A DNA stretch of 64,000 nucleotides from Terriglobia bacterium (GTDB lineage Bacteria; Acidobacteriota; Terriglobia; Acidiferrales; UBA7541). The notes under the pieces are model-generated. The model was not told the DNA's origin and made no database searches. It saw only the letters and a program-made list of their open reading frames with translations. Location: NCBI GenBank assembly GCA_020073705.1, contig JAIQES010000005.1:1-64000 (forward strand). The letters are read 5' to 3'. This document shows positions 54,708 to 61,962 of the stretch, piece by piece (position 1 is the stretch's first letter; each line of letters opens with the position of its first letter). A program made the translations under genes and the position numbers.

Positions 54708-55496
54708 TCAAAACGGTGACCTACTGCGTGTGGGTTCACGGTTTGCCGGGCCAGGCAGTGTCGAGGCGCGGCCCGGGTCCGTGAAATTCACGCGGCTGGC
54801 GTCGAGATAGAGAGTGCGGTCGAGAACGACATCAACCGTCGTGCCACGCGGCAACTCGAGTTCAGGGCCACGCGTGAGAAGCACTGCGGCAAGCCCCACG
54901 GCCGCACCGGCCCCAGCACCGATTCCCGCCCCTCTGGCGCTGCGCCCCGCGATCGCCCCGATCCCCGCGCCAACTCCGGTCGTCTTTACAACTGTGCCTA
55001 CATCGGTCGCCTTGTCGGTATCCCCCTTGATCTTTCCCTCGCTGTCGGTGGATTCGTTGCCGCCCGTGCCGGCGTTGGTCGGGGTGGCGTTAAAGTCCAC
55101 CATGTAGCCATTGGGGAGGATCATCGAGTTCAAGCGCATTCGGATTTCGCCTTGCCCTTTCACTTTGCCGGGGCGTTTGGCTTCCAGAATTTCCCCCTGC
55201 ACGTACGTGCCTGCAGGAATGAGAATGCGATCCTTGATGACAATGGGGAAAAGCGTTTCGAGATATACCGGATCGCCGGGCCGGGCGTTGCGCGTGGTCA
55301 CTGCATTGTGCAGGACCAGGGGCAGATGTGTGCCGGTCGGAACGACGAGCCGATCCGATGCTGAGGCATTTTGCGTCTGTGCTGATGGCGACTGCGTTTG
55401 CGGGGGCACGGCTAGCTGTGGTTGCTCTTGCGCGTACAACCTGCTGCCGTTCGCCAGCAAGGCCACAAGCGCCAGAATGCCCGAAATCTTCCGCAT
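54708..55496 (-). CDS. Exported protein of unknown function with glycine-rich centre
   Basis: 262 residues with a signal peptide (ISGILALVALLANGSRLYAQ). A Gln/Ser/Pro linker is followed by a beta-rich region, VPTGTHLPLVLHNAVTTRN then LFPIVIKDRILIPAGTYVQGEI, which recalls the small beta-barrel of VirB10/TrbI proteins. A glycine-zipper-like stretch (GVGAGIGAIAGRSARGAGIGAGAGAAVG) sits at about 180-210. The tail is LPRGTTVDVVLDRTLYLD. No conjugation genes are present, so an envelope role is more likely than type IV secretion. Function is not determinable. Confidence 0.6.
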   Translation of the reverse strand: MRKISGILALVALLANGSRLYAQEQPQLAVPPQTQSPSAQTQNASASDRLVVPTGTHLPLVLHNAVTTRNARPGDPVYLETLFPIVIKDRILIPAGTYVQGEILEAKRPGKVKGQGEIRMRLNSMILPNGYMVDFNATPTNAGTGGNESTDSEGKIKGDTDKATDVGTVVKTTGVGAGIGAIAGRSARGAGIGAGAGAAVGLAAVLLTRGPELELPRGTTVDVVLDRTLYLDASRVNFTDPGRASTLPGPANREPTRSRSPF

Positions 55497-55562
55497 AGTA
55501 TTACCTCACTGCCCGGCTACGATGCGCTTTCGACTTACGAGGATGCCGCGATTATACGCTTT

Positions 55563-55785
55563 AACAGGCTGCGAAAAAGCTCTTTGGCATCGCCTCAGAG
55601 GTTGAGACCTCTGAGGGAAACGCAGGCTTTATGTCCCGGCTGAAGAGCTTGGGGGAAAAGTGGGTTAGGGTGTCATTGCCGAACGGAGCGAGAAATCTCT
55701 CTGTTCAAAAGTCAAGAAAAGAGAGATTCCTCGGCACGCAGCATGCCTCGGAATGACAACGTTTTGAGTTTTTCCGCAGCCTGTT
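55563..55785. mobile_element. MITE-like element with 20-bp terminal inverted repeats
   Basis: Ends 55563-55582 and 55766-55785 are imperfect inverted repeats (AACAGGCTGCG at the outer edge). Inside are nested palindromes: CCTCAGAGG-N6-CCTCTGAGG near 55593-55616, AATCTCTCT/AGAGAGATT near 55694-55729, and a TGTCATT/AATGACA pair. It has no coding capacity and lies between two promoters or gene ends. This suits a nonautonomous mobile or REP-derived element. No target duplication is obvious. Confidence 0.6.
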
Positions 55786-55839
55786 CTGTTTGACGCCAGG
55801 AACAAGACGGCTTAGGCTTGGCCTTCACGAGGAGGCAAG

Positions 55840-56040
55840 ATGGCAAAGCTGGCGCTGGTCTACGGCATGCGGTTGTTTCCAGCCGATGAATTGGGCGAGG
55901 TGAGCGATGCGGTCATTACGCTGAAGGACGGCCGCGCGGCGCGCGTGACGATGCACTTGATCGAAGGCACTAAGGAACAAATCGAAGAAACTCTGGAACA
56001 GTCGGTCAACGCCTTTTTCGAAATGTATCCCGAGATCTGA
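55840..56040 (+). CDS. Small acidic protein of unknown function
   Basis: 66 residues with a strong GAGGAGG six bases upstream of ATG 55840. Sequence alternates short strands (KLALVYGMRLF, AVITLKDGRAARVTMHLI) with a C-terminal amphipathic helix (KEQIEETLEQSVNAFFEMY). No known motif. It follows the MITE-like element and is not in an operon. Confidence 0.6.
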   Translation: MAKLALVYGMRLFPADELGEVSDAVITLKDGRAARVTMHLIEGTKEQIEETLEQSVNAFFEMYPEI

Positions 56041-56078
56041 GTGTTGTCGGACGGATTTCGGCCCGTATGATTCAGGCC

Positions 56079-56402
56079 TCAGCGATTGCCGAAACTTTCT
56101 GGATCGAAGTCCGCGGAGCCAGGAGCGGCGGCATTCGAGGAAATCAGCACGACGCTCTGTCCGGTCAGTTCAAAACGCTTCCGGCACTTGCGGCACGCCA
56201 CCAATTCATCGACACGCACCATGTAAGAGCGCGCCAGTGCGAAGCGCTTCTTGTCTTCTTCGCCTGCGCCGCGGGGCAGCTCATTCTTCTTTGTGCGCAC
56301 GAGCCAGCGAACCGGGTAGTTATCTTCCTTGCGGCAAGCCGGACAGGTGAGAGGTATGTTCTTGGTTTCCTGCTTTTCGTTATAGAACTGGCGCTCGTCC
56401 AT
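56079..56402 (-). CDS. Small zinc-ribbon-like protein
   Basis: 107 residues with two CxxC pairs, CPAC at about 20-23 and CRKC at about 70-73, separated by a basic helical stretch (RTKKNELPRGAGEEDKKR). This suggests a zinc-binding fold. It is the last gene of the minus-strand run after the polysaccharide deacetylase (36-bp gap). Function unknown. Confidence 0.6.
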   Translation of the reverse strand: MDERQFYNEKQETKNIPLTCPACRKEDNYPVRWLVRTKKNELPRGAGEEDKKRFALARSYMVRVDELVACRKCRKRFELTGQSVVLISSNAAAPGSADFDPESFGNR

Positions 56403-56438
56403 GATTTCCCTGCTCCTTTCGTGTCCGCGTTCAGCGGG

Positions 56439-57188
56439 TCAGGTGCGCAGCGCCCGCGTCGAACCGCCTGCTGCAGGCGATTCGATTGTAACAAATTCAA
56501 GGCCGGCGTCGCGCCAGCGTGGAAGCCAGTGTTCGAGCGCGGCGACCACGTGATGCCGGTCGCCGCCCAGCGCGCGATGATCGCCGTCGTGGAGCAGGAC
56601 AACGTCGCCGCGCGAGATGCCAGGGCGGGCCACGCGGGCGAGCCTCCCGATCAGGCGCTCCGGCGGCTGCGGTTTCCAGTCCCAGCAAATCCTCGACCAC
56701 ATTACGATGCCGCTCATGCCGGCGCGGTGAACCTCTCCATCCAGCATGGGGCTGCGATACCCATAGGGCGGCCGCATCCAGCGCGGCGAATCCGAGCGCG
56801 TGGCAGCGGCAACCGCCTCCTGGCACCGCGCCAGCTCTTCTCGAATGCCCGCGCGCGATTGAAAGATCAGGTTCGCGTGCGTGTCCGTATGGTTGCCGAG
56901 CAAATGGCCGCGCGCGGACATTTCCCGGACCAGATCGGGACATGCCCGTGCGAATTTTCCGATCAGGAAAAATGTCGCGCGCACCGAGTAGCGATCGAAC
57001 AAATCGAGCAGTCGAGGAGTGATGGCCGGGTTTGGTCCGTCATCGAACGTGAGCGCGAGCGTCTTTGTGGTTGCAGTATGCCGCACGGTGGGGCCGAACA
57101 ACTCCGCTGAGGGGCCGACAGCTCCCCAGGCAGCGATGCCCGCAGCGGTCACCGCGCCAGCCGACATAACAATGGGCCAGGGATTCAA
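56439..57188 (-). CDS. Polysaccharide deacetylase (NodB homology)
   Basis: 249 residues from TTG 57188, which has GGAG five bases upstream; an open frame to 57299 adds sequence that does not look like the family. One N-terminal helix (PIVMSAGAVTAAGIAAWGAV) suggests membrane anchoring. The NodB/CE4 motifs are complete: TFDDGPNP with Asp49/Asp50, H100-T-D-T-H104, RPPYGYRSP and DVVLLHDGDH. It removes N- or O-acetyl groups from a polysaccharide such as peptidoglycan; the substrate is unknown. It lies downstream of the DUF190 gene on the same strand. Confidence 0.88.
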   Translation of the reverse strand: MNPWPIVMSAGAVTAAGIAAWGAVGPSAELFGPTVRHTATTKTLALTFDDGPNPAITPRLLDLFDRYSVRATFFLIGKFARACPDLVREMSARGHLLGNHTDTHANLIFQSRAGIREELARCQEAVAAATRSDSPRWMRPPYGYRSPMLDGEVHRAGMSGIVMWSRICWDWKPQPPERLIGRLARVARPGISRGDVVLLHDGDHRALGGDRHHVVAALEHWLPRWRDAGLEFVTIESPAAGGSTRALRT

Positions 57189-57302
57189 TTCGTCTCCACT
57201 CTGTTTGATTTTCGCACGGCCTTGCCTGGCATTCCAGCCGCCGCTTGGGCAGGCGGTCGGCCGCTTTCCGAGAAGTTTCTCGGGGGGAAAACCAGTCACT
57301 AA

Positions 57303-57632
57303 TCAATCCAAGCTGCCCTGTTCGATTACGACATTTTCGCGCACGATGAGGCGATGTGCGGCCATCTCTCGCAGCTTTGGTAGTACGCGATTTACATGCT
57401 CATCCGTATCAACGAATGTGACAACAACAGGAAGGTCACCGCCAGCCTCAACGAGATGAGCTGTACGCACTTTGTTTCGGCCAAGGAACCCAGCCACGGA
57501 ATGAAACACCACCGCTCCAGCAACATTCTCTTCGCGCAAGTACCTGAGAATTTCCAAGTGCAAGGGCCGGTGATGCCATGAATCGCCTTCGGTGAGGTAC
57601 ATCGTTACTTGCACGGCCATAAGGTCTGCCAT
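57303..57632 (-). CDS. DUF190 family protein linked to CrcB
   Basis: 109 residues from ATG 57632, which follows the crcB stop codon by one base. VQVTMYLTEGDSWHHRPLHLEILRYLRE and GAVVFHSVAGFLGR are typical of DUF190, a GlnB-like small protein frequently encoded beside crcB. It probably regulates or supports fluoride export. No catalytic motif is known for the family. Confidence 0.85.
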   Translation of the reverse strand: MADLMAVQVTMYLTEGDSWHHRPLHLEILRYLREENVAGAVVFHSVAGFLGRNKVRTAHLVEAGGDLPVVVTFVDTDEHVNRVLPKLREMAAHRLIVRENVVIEQGSLD

Positions 57633-57633
57633 T

Positions 57634-58005
57634 CTACAACGACCGTGCCAGCACGGCACCTGCCAGCACTGAGACAAGGCAAAGCAGGTTGCTGGCGCTG
57701 ATGTTCAATCCCATTAGAAGCCACTGGCCTTGCTCGACTAAAGCAAACGTCTCAAAAGCATAGCTGGAGAAGGTCGTGTAGGAACCGCAGAAGCCGATCG
57801 CGATGAGCAATCGCCACCGAGGATCCATGAGTACCCGCTCGCTTGTCCAAGCGAGAAAGAACCCAAGCAACAGGCTGCCGGTGATGTTGATTATCAGCGT
57901 ACCGTAAGGAAAGCTAGAAGGAAGAATCTTGGCGATAAAACCGCCGAGGAAATACCGGGCGCTGGCACCAACAACCGCACCCAAAGCAATCCATAGATAA
58001 GCCAC
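57634..58005 (-). CDS. crcB: Fluoride ion channel CrcB/Fluc
   Basis: 123 residues with four helices. Conserved positions: GASARY near the N-terminus, Asn40 in INITGS, and GFCGSYTTFSSYAFE (about 71-85) with the phenylalanine that lines the fluoride path. Fluc channels work as antiparallel dimers and lower cytoplasmic fluoride. It starts at GTG 58005 behind GGGAG and a fluoride riboswitch, so it should be induced by fluoride. DUF190 is co-transcribed. Confidence 0.93.
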   Translation of the reverse strand: MAYLWIALGAVVGASARYFLGGFIAKILPSSFPYGTLIINITGSLLLGFFLAWTSERVLMDPRWRLLIAIGFCGSYTTFSSYAFETFALVEQGQWLLMGLNISASNLLCLVSVLAGAVLARSL

Positions 58006-58028
58006 GATGGAGTTCTCCCAAATGGTCT

Positions 58029-58077
58029 GGTAGGAGTCATCAGCCCCTCTGGGCGCTTAATGGCGAACTCCATCGCC
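58029..58077 (-). promoter_or_regulatory. Fluoride riboswitch (crcB motif)
   Basis: On the minus strand the sequence starts GGCGATGG, continues through the pairing GGCG/CGCC, the GCGCCC-loop-GGGC stem, and ends with CTGATGACTCCTACC, the conserved core of the crcB RNA motif. It lies 24 bp upstream of the crcB GTG. The segment GATGGAGTTC inside it is complementary to the crcB start region at 58005-58015, a likely expression platform. Confidence 0.92.
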
Positions 58078-58084
58078 GATATTT

Positions 58085-58113
58085 AGTTTATCGCGAACGC
58101 AAAGCGCGGGCAA
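58085..58113 (-). promoter_or_regulatory. Sigma-70-type promoter of the crcB transcript
   Basis: On the minus strand TTGCCC (58108-58113), a 17-bp spacer and TAAACT (58085-58090) precede the riboswitch. Transcription would start at the first bases of the aptamer, as expected. Confidence 0.5.
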
Positions 58114-58365
58114 GACAACATGTACGTGTCCTGTAGGCAGGCGATTCAAAGGCTTTGGTGTGTTGTGGACCGCTTCCCGCCACCTCCCGTGAAGTCGGAT
58201 TCTCAGAAAGTGGCCTGCTGTCCTCGGGTAACCCTTCCCGGCAGGAACGCGTCTAAACGTGAACGACGCGAGTAGCTGGCAGAACTGCCGCTTTCGCCGG
58301 GCCGCGAATTTTGGAACTACAGGAGCGGGAGAGCGGTATTTTCATAGGGCTCGAAGGGTCGTGAG

Positions 58366-61300
58366 GTGTTGGCTAGTAGATTCGCAGTATTGTTCGCGTT
58401 GATTGCTGTTTTTGGAATCTCGCTTGCTGCTCAGGAAATTCCAGACGCGAACGCTTCTTCCGAACGGCGCTTGACCGGTACGGTACGCACGGCTGAGGGT
58501 ATCCCCGTTCCCGGCGCTACGCTGCGTGCCATCCAGACTTCCTCTGGAAAGGCATGGGTGAGTTGGACCGATGAGAATGGAAAATTTGAATTTCCCGCCC
58601 TGCCATCCGGTCACTACCGCATCGAGCTTTCCCAGCTAGGTTTTGCTCCTACAACCAGAGAAATCGATCTTGCCCCGGCCTCTCAGGCGCCACTCGAATT
58701 GAAACTTGATGTGGGGACCCTGGCGGGGATCAACGCACCCCCCGCAACGCAGGGTATGGCAAAGGCGCCATCCGCGAACCCTCCGCCCTCGAGCGAGACT
58801 GCTAAATCTCAGCCCTCCGGCGAGGGTCCGGCAAATCCTACTAAACCTCCTTCCGCAGGTACGGCCGCAACCAGTAAAGGAGGCCCTGCATCTCCGGGCG
58901 GCAGGCCTGGTGGCCGCAATAGAGGACAGCAGGGTGGGCCGGGCGGCGGTGGCCCAGGAGGCGGGCAGCGCGCCTTCCAACAAGTCGGCCTTAATGGCCA
59001 GGATCAGAACAATCCCGAGAGCATGGGAGAAGAACAGCAGGATGTCCCGGAGGCCGGCGGACAGCTCGGGCAGGCGGCCTCTGCCGATGCGGTTCAGATG
59101 ATGGGAACCGTCGCGATGGGCCAGACACAAGATCAGATGGGTGGTTTCGGCCAACCCGGTGGTGGCGGTCCGGGTGGTCCGGGCACAGAGGGCGCATTCG
59201 GAAATACAGGCATCCCCGGACAGACTGCGCAAGGCCCTACTCCAGGGATGGGAGGTCGGGGAGGATTTGGTGGTCGAGGAGGCGGCGGTCGCGGGCCCGG
59301 CCAGCGGGGTGTGCCGCGCGGGCCTCAGGGAATCGACGCGCTTATGGGGGCGCAGCGTTTGTTACGCCAGCGCATCAACCGCGTGCACTACAGCTTCTAC
59401 GACACCTTCGGCGATTCGGCATTGAACGCCAGACCCTATTCGCTGACCGAGCGCACCCCGCTGAAGATTCCCGGATGGACGGAGTCCGCCGGGTTCAACA
59501 TGGGCGGGCCGCTGAAAATCCCGCACGTTTACGATGGCACCGACAAAACATTTTTCTACATCAACTTTGGCGGCACGTGGTCGCGGACCCCGGTGGATTC
59601 GTTCGCTGCGGTTCCCACGGCGACGGAGAGAATGGGCGACTTTAGCGCGAATAATGTCCAACTCTATAACCCGGCTTCAAATTTGACTGGTCCGAGAACC
59701 TTGATGCCTAACGCGGGCTGCCAGCAGGATCTGGCGAATGCGCCCGGCACGTGCATCCCCCAGAGTATGATCAGCCAGCAGGCGCTTGGCCTACTGAACT
59801 ATATTCCTCCGCCGAACGTGCCCTGCCCCACCACGCCGAACATGCCCTGCCCGACGCTGAACTATCACCTGCAGACCAATCTCCCTGGCTTGAGCAACCG
59901 GCTGAACGTGAACGTCACGCATCGGATTTCCTCGAAGCTCAGCCTGCAGGTGAACTACAATCTCAGCAATGGGACTTCCCACTTTCTGAACAGTTTTCCG
60001 GGGATCCAGGGAAACACGTTCACGCGCGGACAAAGCGTGATGATCGGGCTGACGCAGAACTGGACCAAGACCTTCATGCACACGTCCCAGTTTTATTTTT
60101 CGCGGAGCCGCTCGCTGGGCCTGAACGAGTTTTCCAATCTGACGGACATCAGTTCGCAACTCGGTATCACGGGAGTGTCAACTGCTCCGTTTGATTACGG
60201 CCTGCCTATGATCAACTTGACCAACTTCACCAGTTTGAGCGATCCGAACCCATCACTGAATCGCAGCCAGACGTATCGTTATGTGGACAGCGTCCGATGG
60301 ATGAAGGCGAAACACACGATCAATATTGGCGGTGAAATTCGCAAAATGGACATCAATCGGGATACCGATCCCACGCCGAATGGCCAGTTTTCGTTCACGG
60401 GATTGATGACCAGTCAATTGACTGCGGCTGGCACTCCTGTTACTTCGCCGGCCAATTGTGGCGCAGCCAATCCCGCCGTGCCTTGCATCGGAAACGATTT
60501 TGCTGATTTCCTGCTGGGCTATCCGGCCAATACAAAGGTTCAATTCGGTAATACCAGCACCTATTTCCGCAACTGGGGATTCGTCGGCTACGGGAGCGAT
60601 GATTGGCACATGTTCCCGCGGTTCACGGTGACGTACGGTGTGCGCTACGAAGCATTCACTCCACCTACGGAGATCAACAACCGCATCGCCAACCTGGAAG
60701 TGAGTTCGGACTTTACTCAGGTGCAGTGCGTCACTCCGGTTCCAACGGGAACTTGCATCGCGGGACCCACTGCATCGCTGTTCCACGGGCATTACAACAA
60801 CTGGGCGCCCCGGTTGGGTATTGCCTGGCAGCCTCCTGGGAAATGGTTTGCGGGACAGCATCAGATGACGGTGCGCGCTGGATACAGCATGTTTTACGTC
60901 CAGTCGTACTTGAATACGCTTTCGAGTGAGATGGCCAACCAGCCTCCGTTTGCGGTGGCGAACACGCTGGTCACGCTTGCAGGCACAACAACGCCGCTTA
61001 CACTTCAGAATGGTTTGTCCGGAACGCCGACAAACGCGGCGACCAACACGGTTGCGGTAGATCCGAACTACAAAGTTCCCTACGCGATGATCTGGAACGC
61101 TTCGATCGAGTATAACCTGGTGAGGGATACATTCGTGGAAATGCTGTACACGGGAACGCGGGGCGTGCATCTGGACGAACTCCTCGGATTCACTCCTCCG
61201 AACGCGACCGGCTTCACCTACGACACTTCGGGCGCGTTCTCCAATTTCAACGCTTTGCAAGTGCGTCTCCAGAAGCGAATGAGCCATGGCCTGATGTTCA

Positions 61301-61962
61301 TGGCCAGGTATACGTTTTCGAAATCGCTCGACGATGCCAGCACGATCGGCGGCGGGGGGCAAACCGTGATTCAGAACAACGCGTGCCCACGCTGCGACTA
61401 CGGACTATCTTCCTTTAACATGACCCATCAGTTTTTCGGCCGATTTTCCTATCAACTGCCGTTTGGCGACCGCCAGCGCTTCGCCACGAAAGGCTGGCAG
61501 AAATCTGTTTTTGGAGCCTGGCGGGTGAATTCGACTTTTACCGCGAACTCCGGCACACCCTATACGGTGAGAATCTTCTCGAAAAATCCGTCGTGCCAGA
61601 ACGTCCCCGGCGTCAACTCCGAGCGCGCCGATCAGACCGGCGATGTCACGCTGGCCAACCCGACGGTGCAGGAATGGTTCAACACGTTGGCGTTTAGCGC
61701 GCCCACCGGGTGCTTCGGCAACGCTGCTCGGAATTCAGTCGTCGGTCCCGGAGCGTTCACGATCAATTCAGGACTGACTAAGACGATTCAATTCGGCCGG
61801 GATGGCCTGCGGCGGTTGGATTTCAGTTGGAACACAACAAATCTGCTCAACCATGTGAACTATTCGGGTTTGTCCACGGTGTTCGGTACCCCCACCTTCG
61901 GACAAATCACGGGAGCCGGGGCGATGCGAAGCATGACGTTTACGACGCGGGTGAACTTCTAA
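58366..61962 (+). CDS. Oar-like outer membrane receptor with glycine-rich insert and no clear plug
   Basis: 1198 residues from GTG 58366, with GAAGGG seven bases upstream. A signal peptide (VLFALIAVFGISLAAQ) is followed by a carboxypeptidase-regulatory domain (about 33-115, GTVRTAEGIPVPGATL) and a low-complexity Pro/Gly/Gln-rich stretch (about 120-325). The beta-barrel then starts without the LPLNGRxF plug seen in the other receptor. Barrel markers are FFYINFGGTWSR, WHMFPRFTVTYGVRYE and a final FTTRVNF. It probably sits in the outer membrane; whether it depends on TonB is doubtful. The VWFA-related gene starts within its stop codon (TAATG). Confidence 0.8.
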   Translation: MLASRFAVLFALIAVFGISLAAQEIPDANASSERRLTGTVRTAEGIPVPGATLRAIQTSSGKAWVSWTDENGKFEFPALPSGHYRIELSQLGFAPTTREIDLAPASQAPLELKLDVGTLAGINAPPATQGMAKAPSANPPPSSETAKSQPSGEGPANPTKPPSAGTAATSKGGPASPGGRPGGRNRGQQGGPGGGGPGGGQRAFQQVGLNGQDQNNPESMGEEQQDVPEAGGQLGQAASADAVQMMGTVAMGQTQDQMGGFGQPGGGGPGGPGTEGAFGNTGIPGQTAQGPTPGMGGRGGFGGRGGGGRGPGQRGVPRGPQGIDALMGAQRLLRQRINRVHYSFYDTFGDSALNARPYSLTERTPLKIPGWTESAGFNMGGPLKIPHVYDGTDKTFFYINFGGTWSRTPVDSFAAVPTATERMGDFSANNVQLYNPASNLTGPRTLMPNAGCQQDLANAPGTCIPQSMISQQALGLLNYIPPPNVPCPTTPNMPCPTLNYHLQTNLPGLSNRLNVNVTHRISSKLSLQVNYNLSNGTSHFLNSFPGIQGNTFTRGQSVMIGLTQNWTKTFMHTSQFYFSRSRSLGLNEFSNLTDISSQLGITGVSTAPFDYGLPMINLTNFTSLSDPNPSLNRSQTYRYVDSVRWMKAKHTINIGGEIRKMDINRDTDPTPNGQFSFTGLMTSQLTAAGTPVTSPANCGAANPAVPCIGNDFADFLLGYPANTKVQFGNTSTYFRNWGFVGYGSDDWHMFPRFTVTYGVRYEAFTPPTEINNRIANLEVSSDFTQVQCVTPVPTGTCIAGPTASLFHGHYNNWAPRLGIAWQPPGKWFAGQHQMTVRAGYSMFYVQSYLNTLSSEMANQPPFAVANTLVTLAGTTTPLTLQNGLSGTPTNAATNTVAVDPNYKVPYAMIWNASIEYNLVRDTFVEMLYTGTRGVHLDELLGFTPPNATGFTYDTSGAFSNFNALQVRLQKRMSHGLMFMARYTFSKSLDDASTIGGGGQTVIQNNACPRCDYGLSSFNMTHQFFGRFSYQLPFGDRQRFATKGWQKSVFGAWRVNSTFTANSGTPYTVRIFSKNPSCQNVPGVNSERADQTGDVTLANPTVQEWFNTLAFSAPTGCFGNAARNSVVGPGAFTINSGLTKTIQFGRDGLRRLDFSWNTTNLLNHVNYSGLSTVFGTPTFGQITGAGAMRSMTFTTRVNF

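Noticed and set aside
60253-61362. 369-codon open frame on the minus strand
   Set aside because: Antisense to the barrel region of the Oar-like receptor; no ribosome-binding site or family motif.
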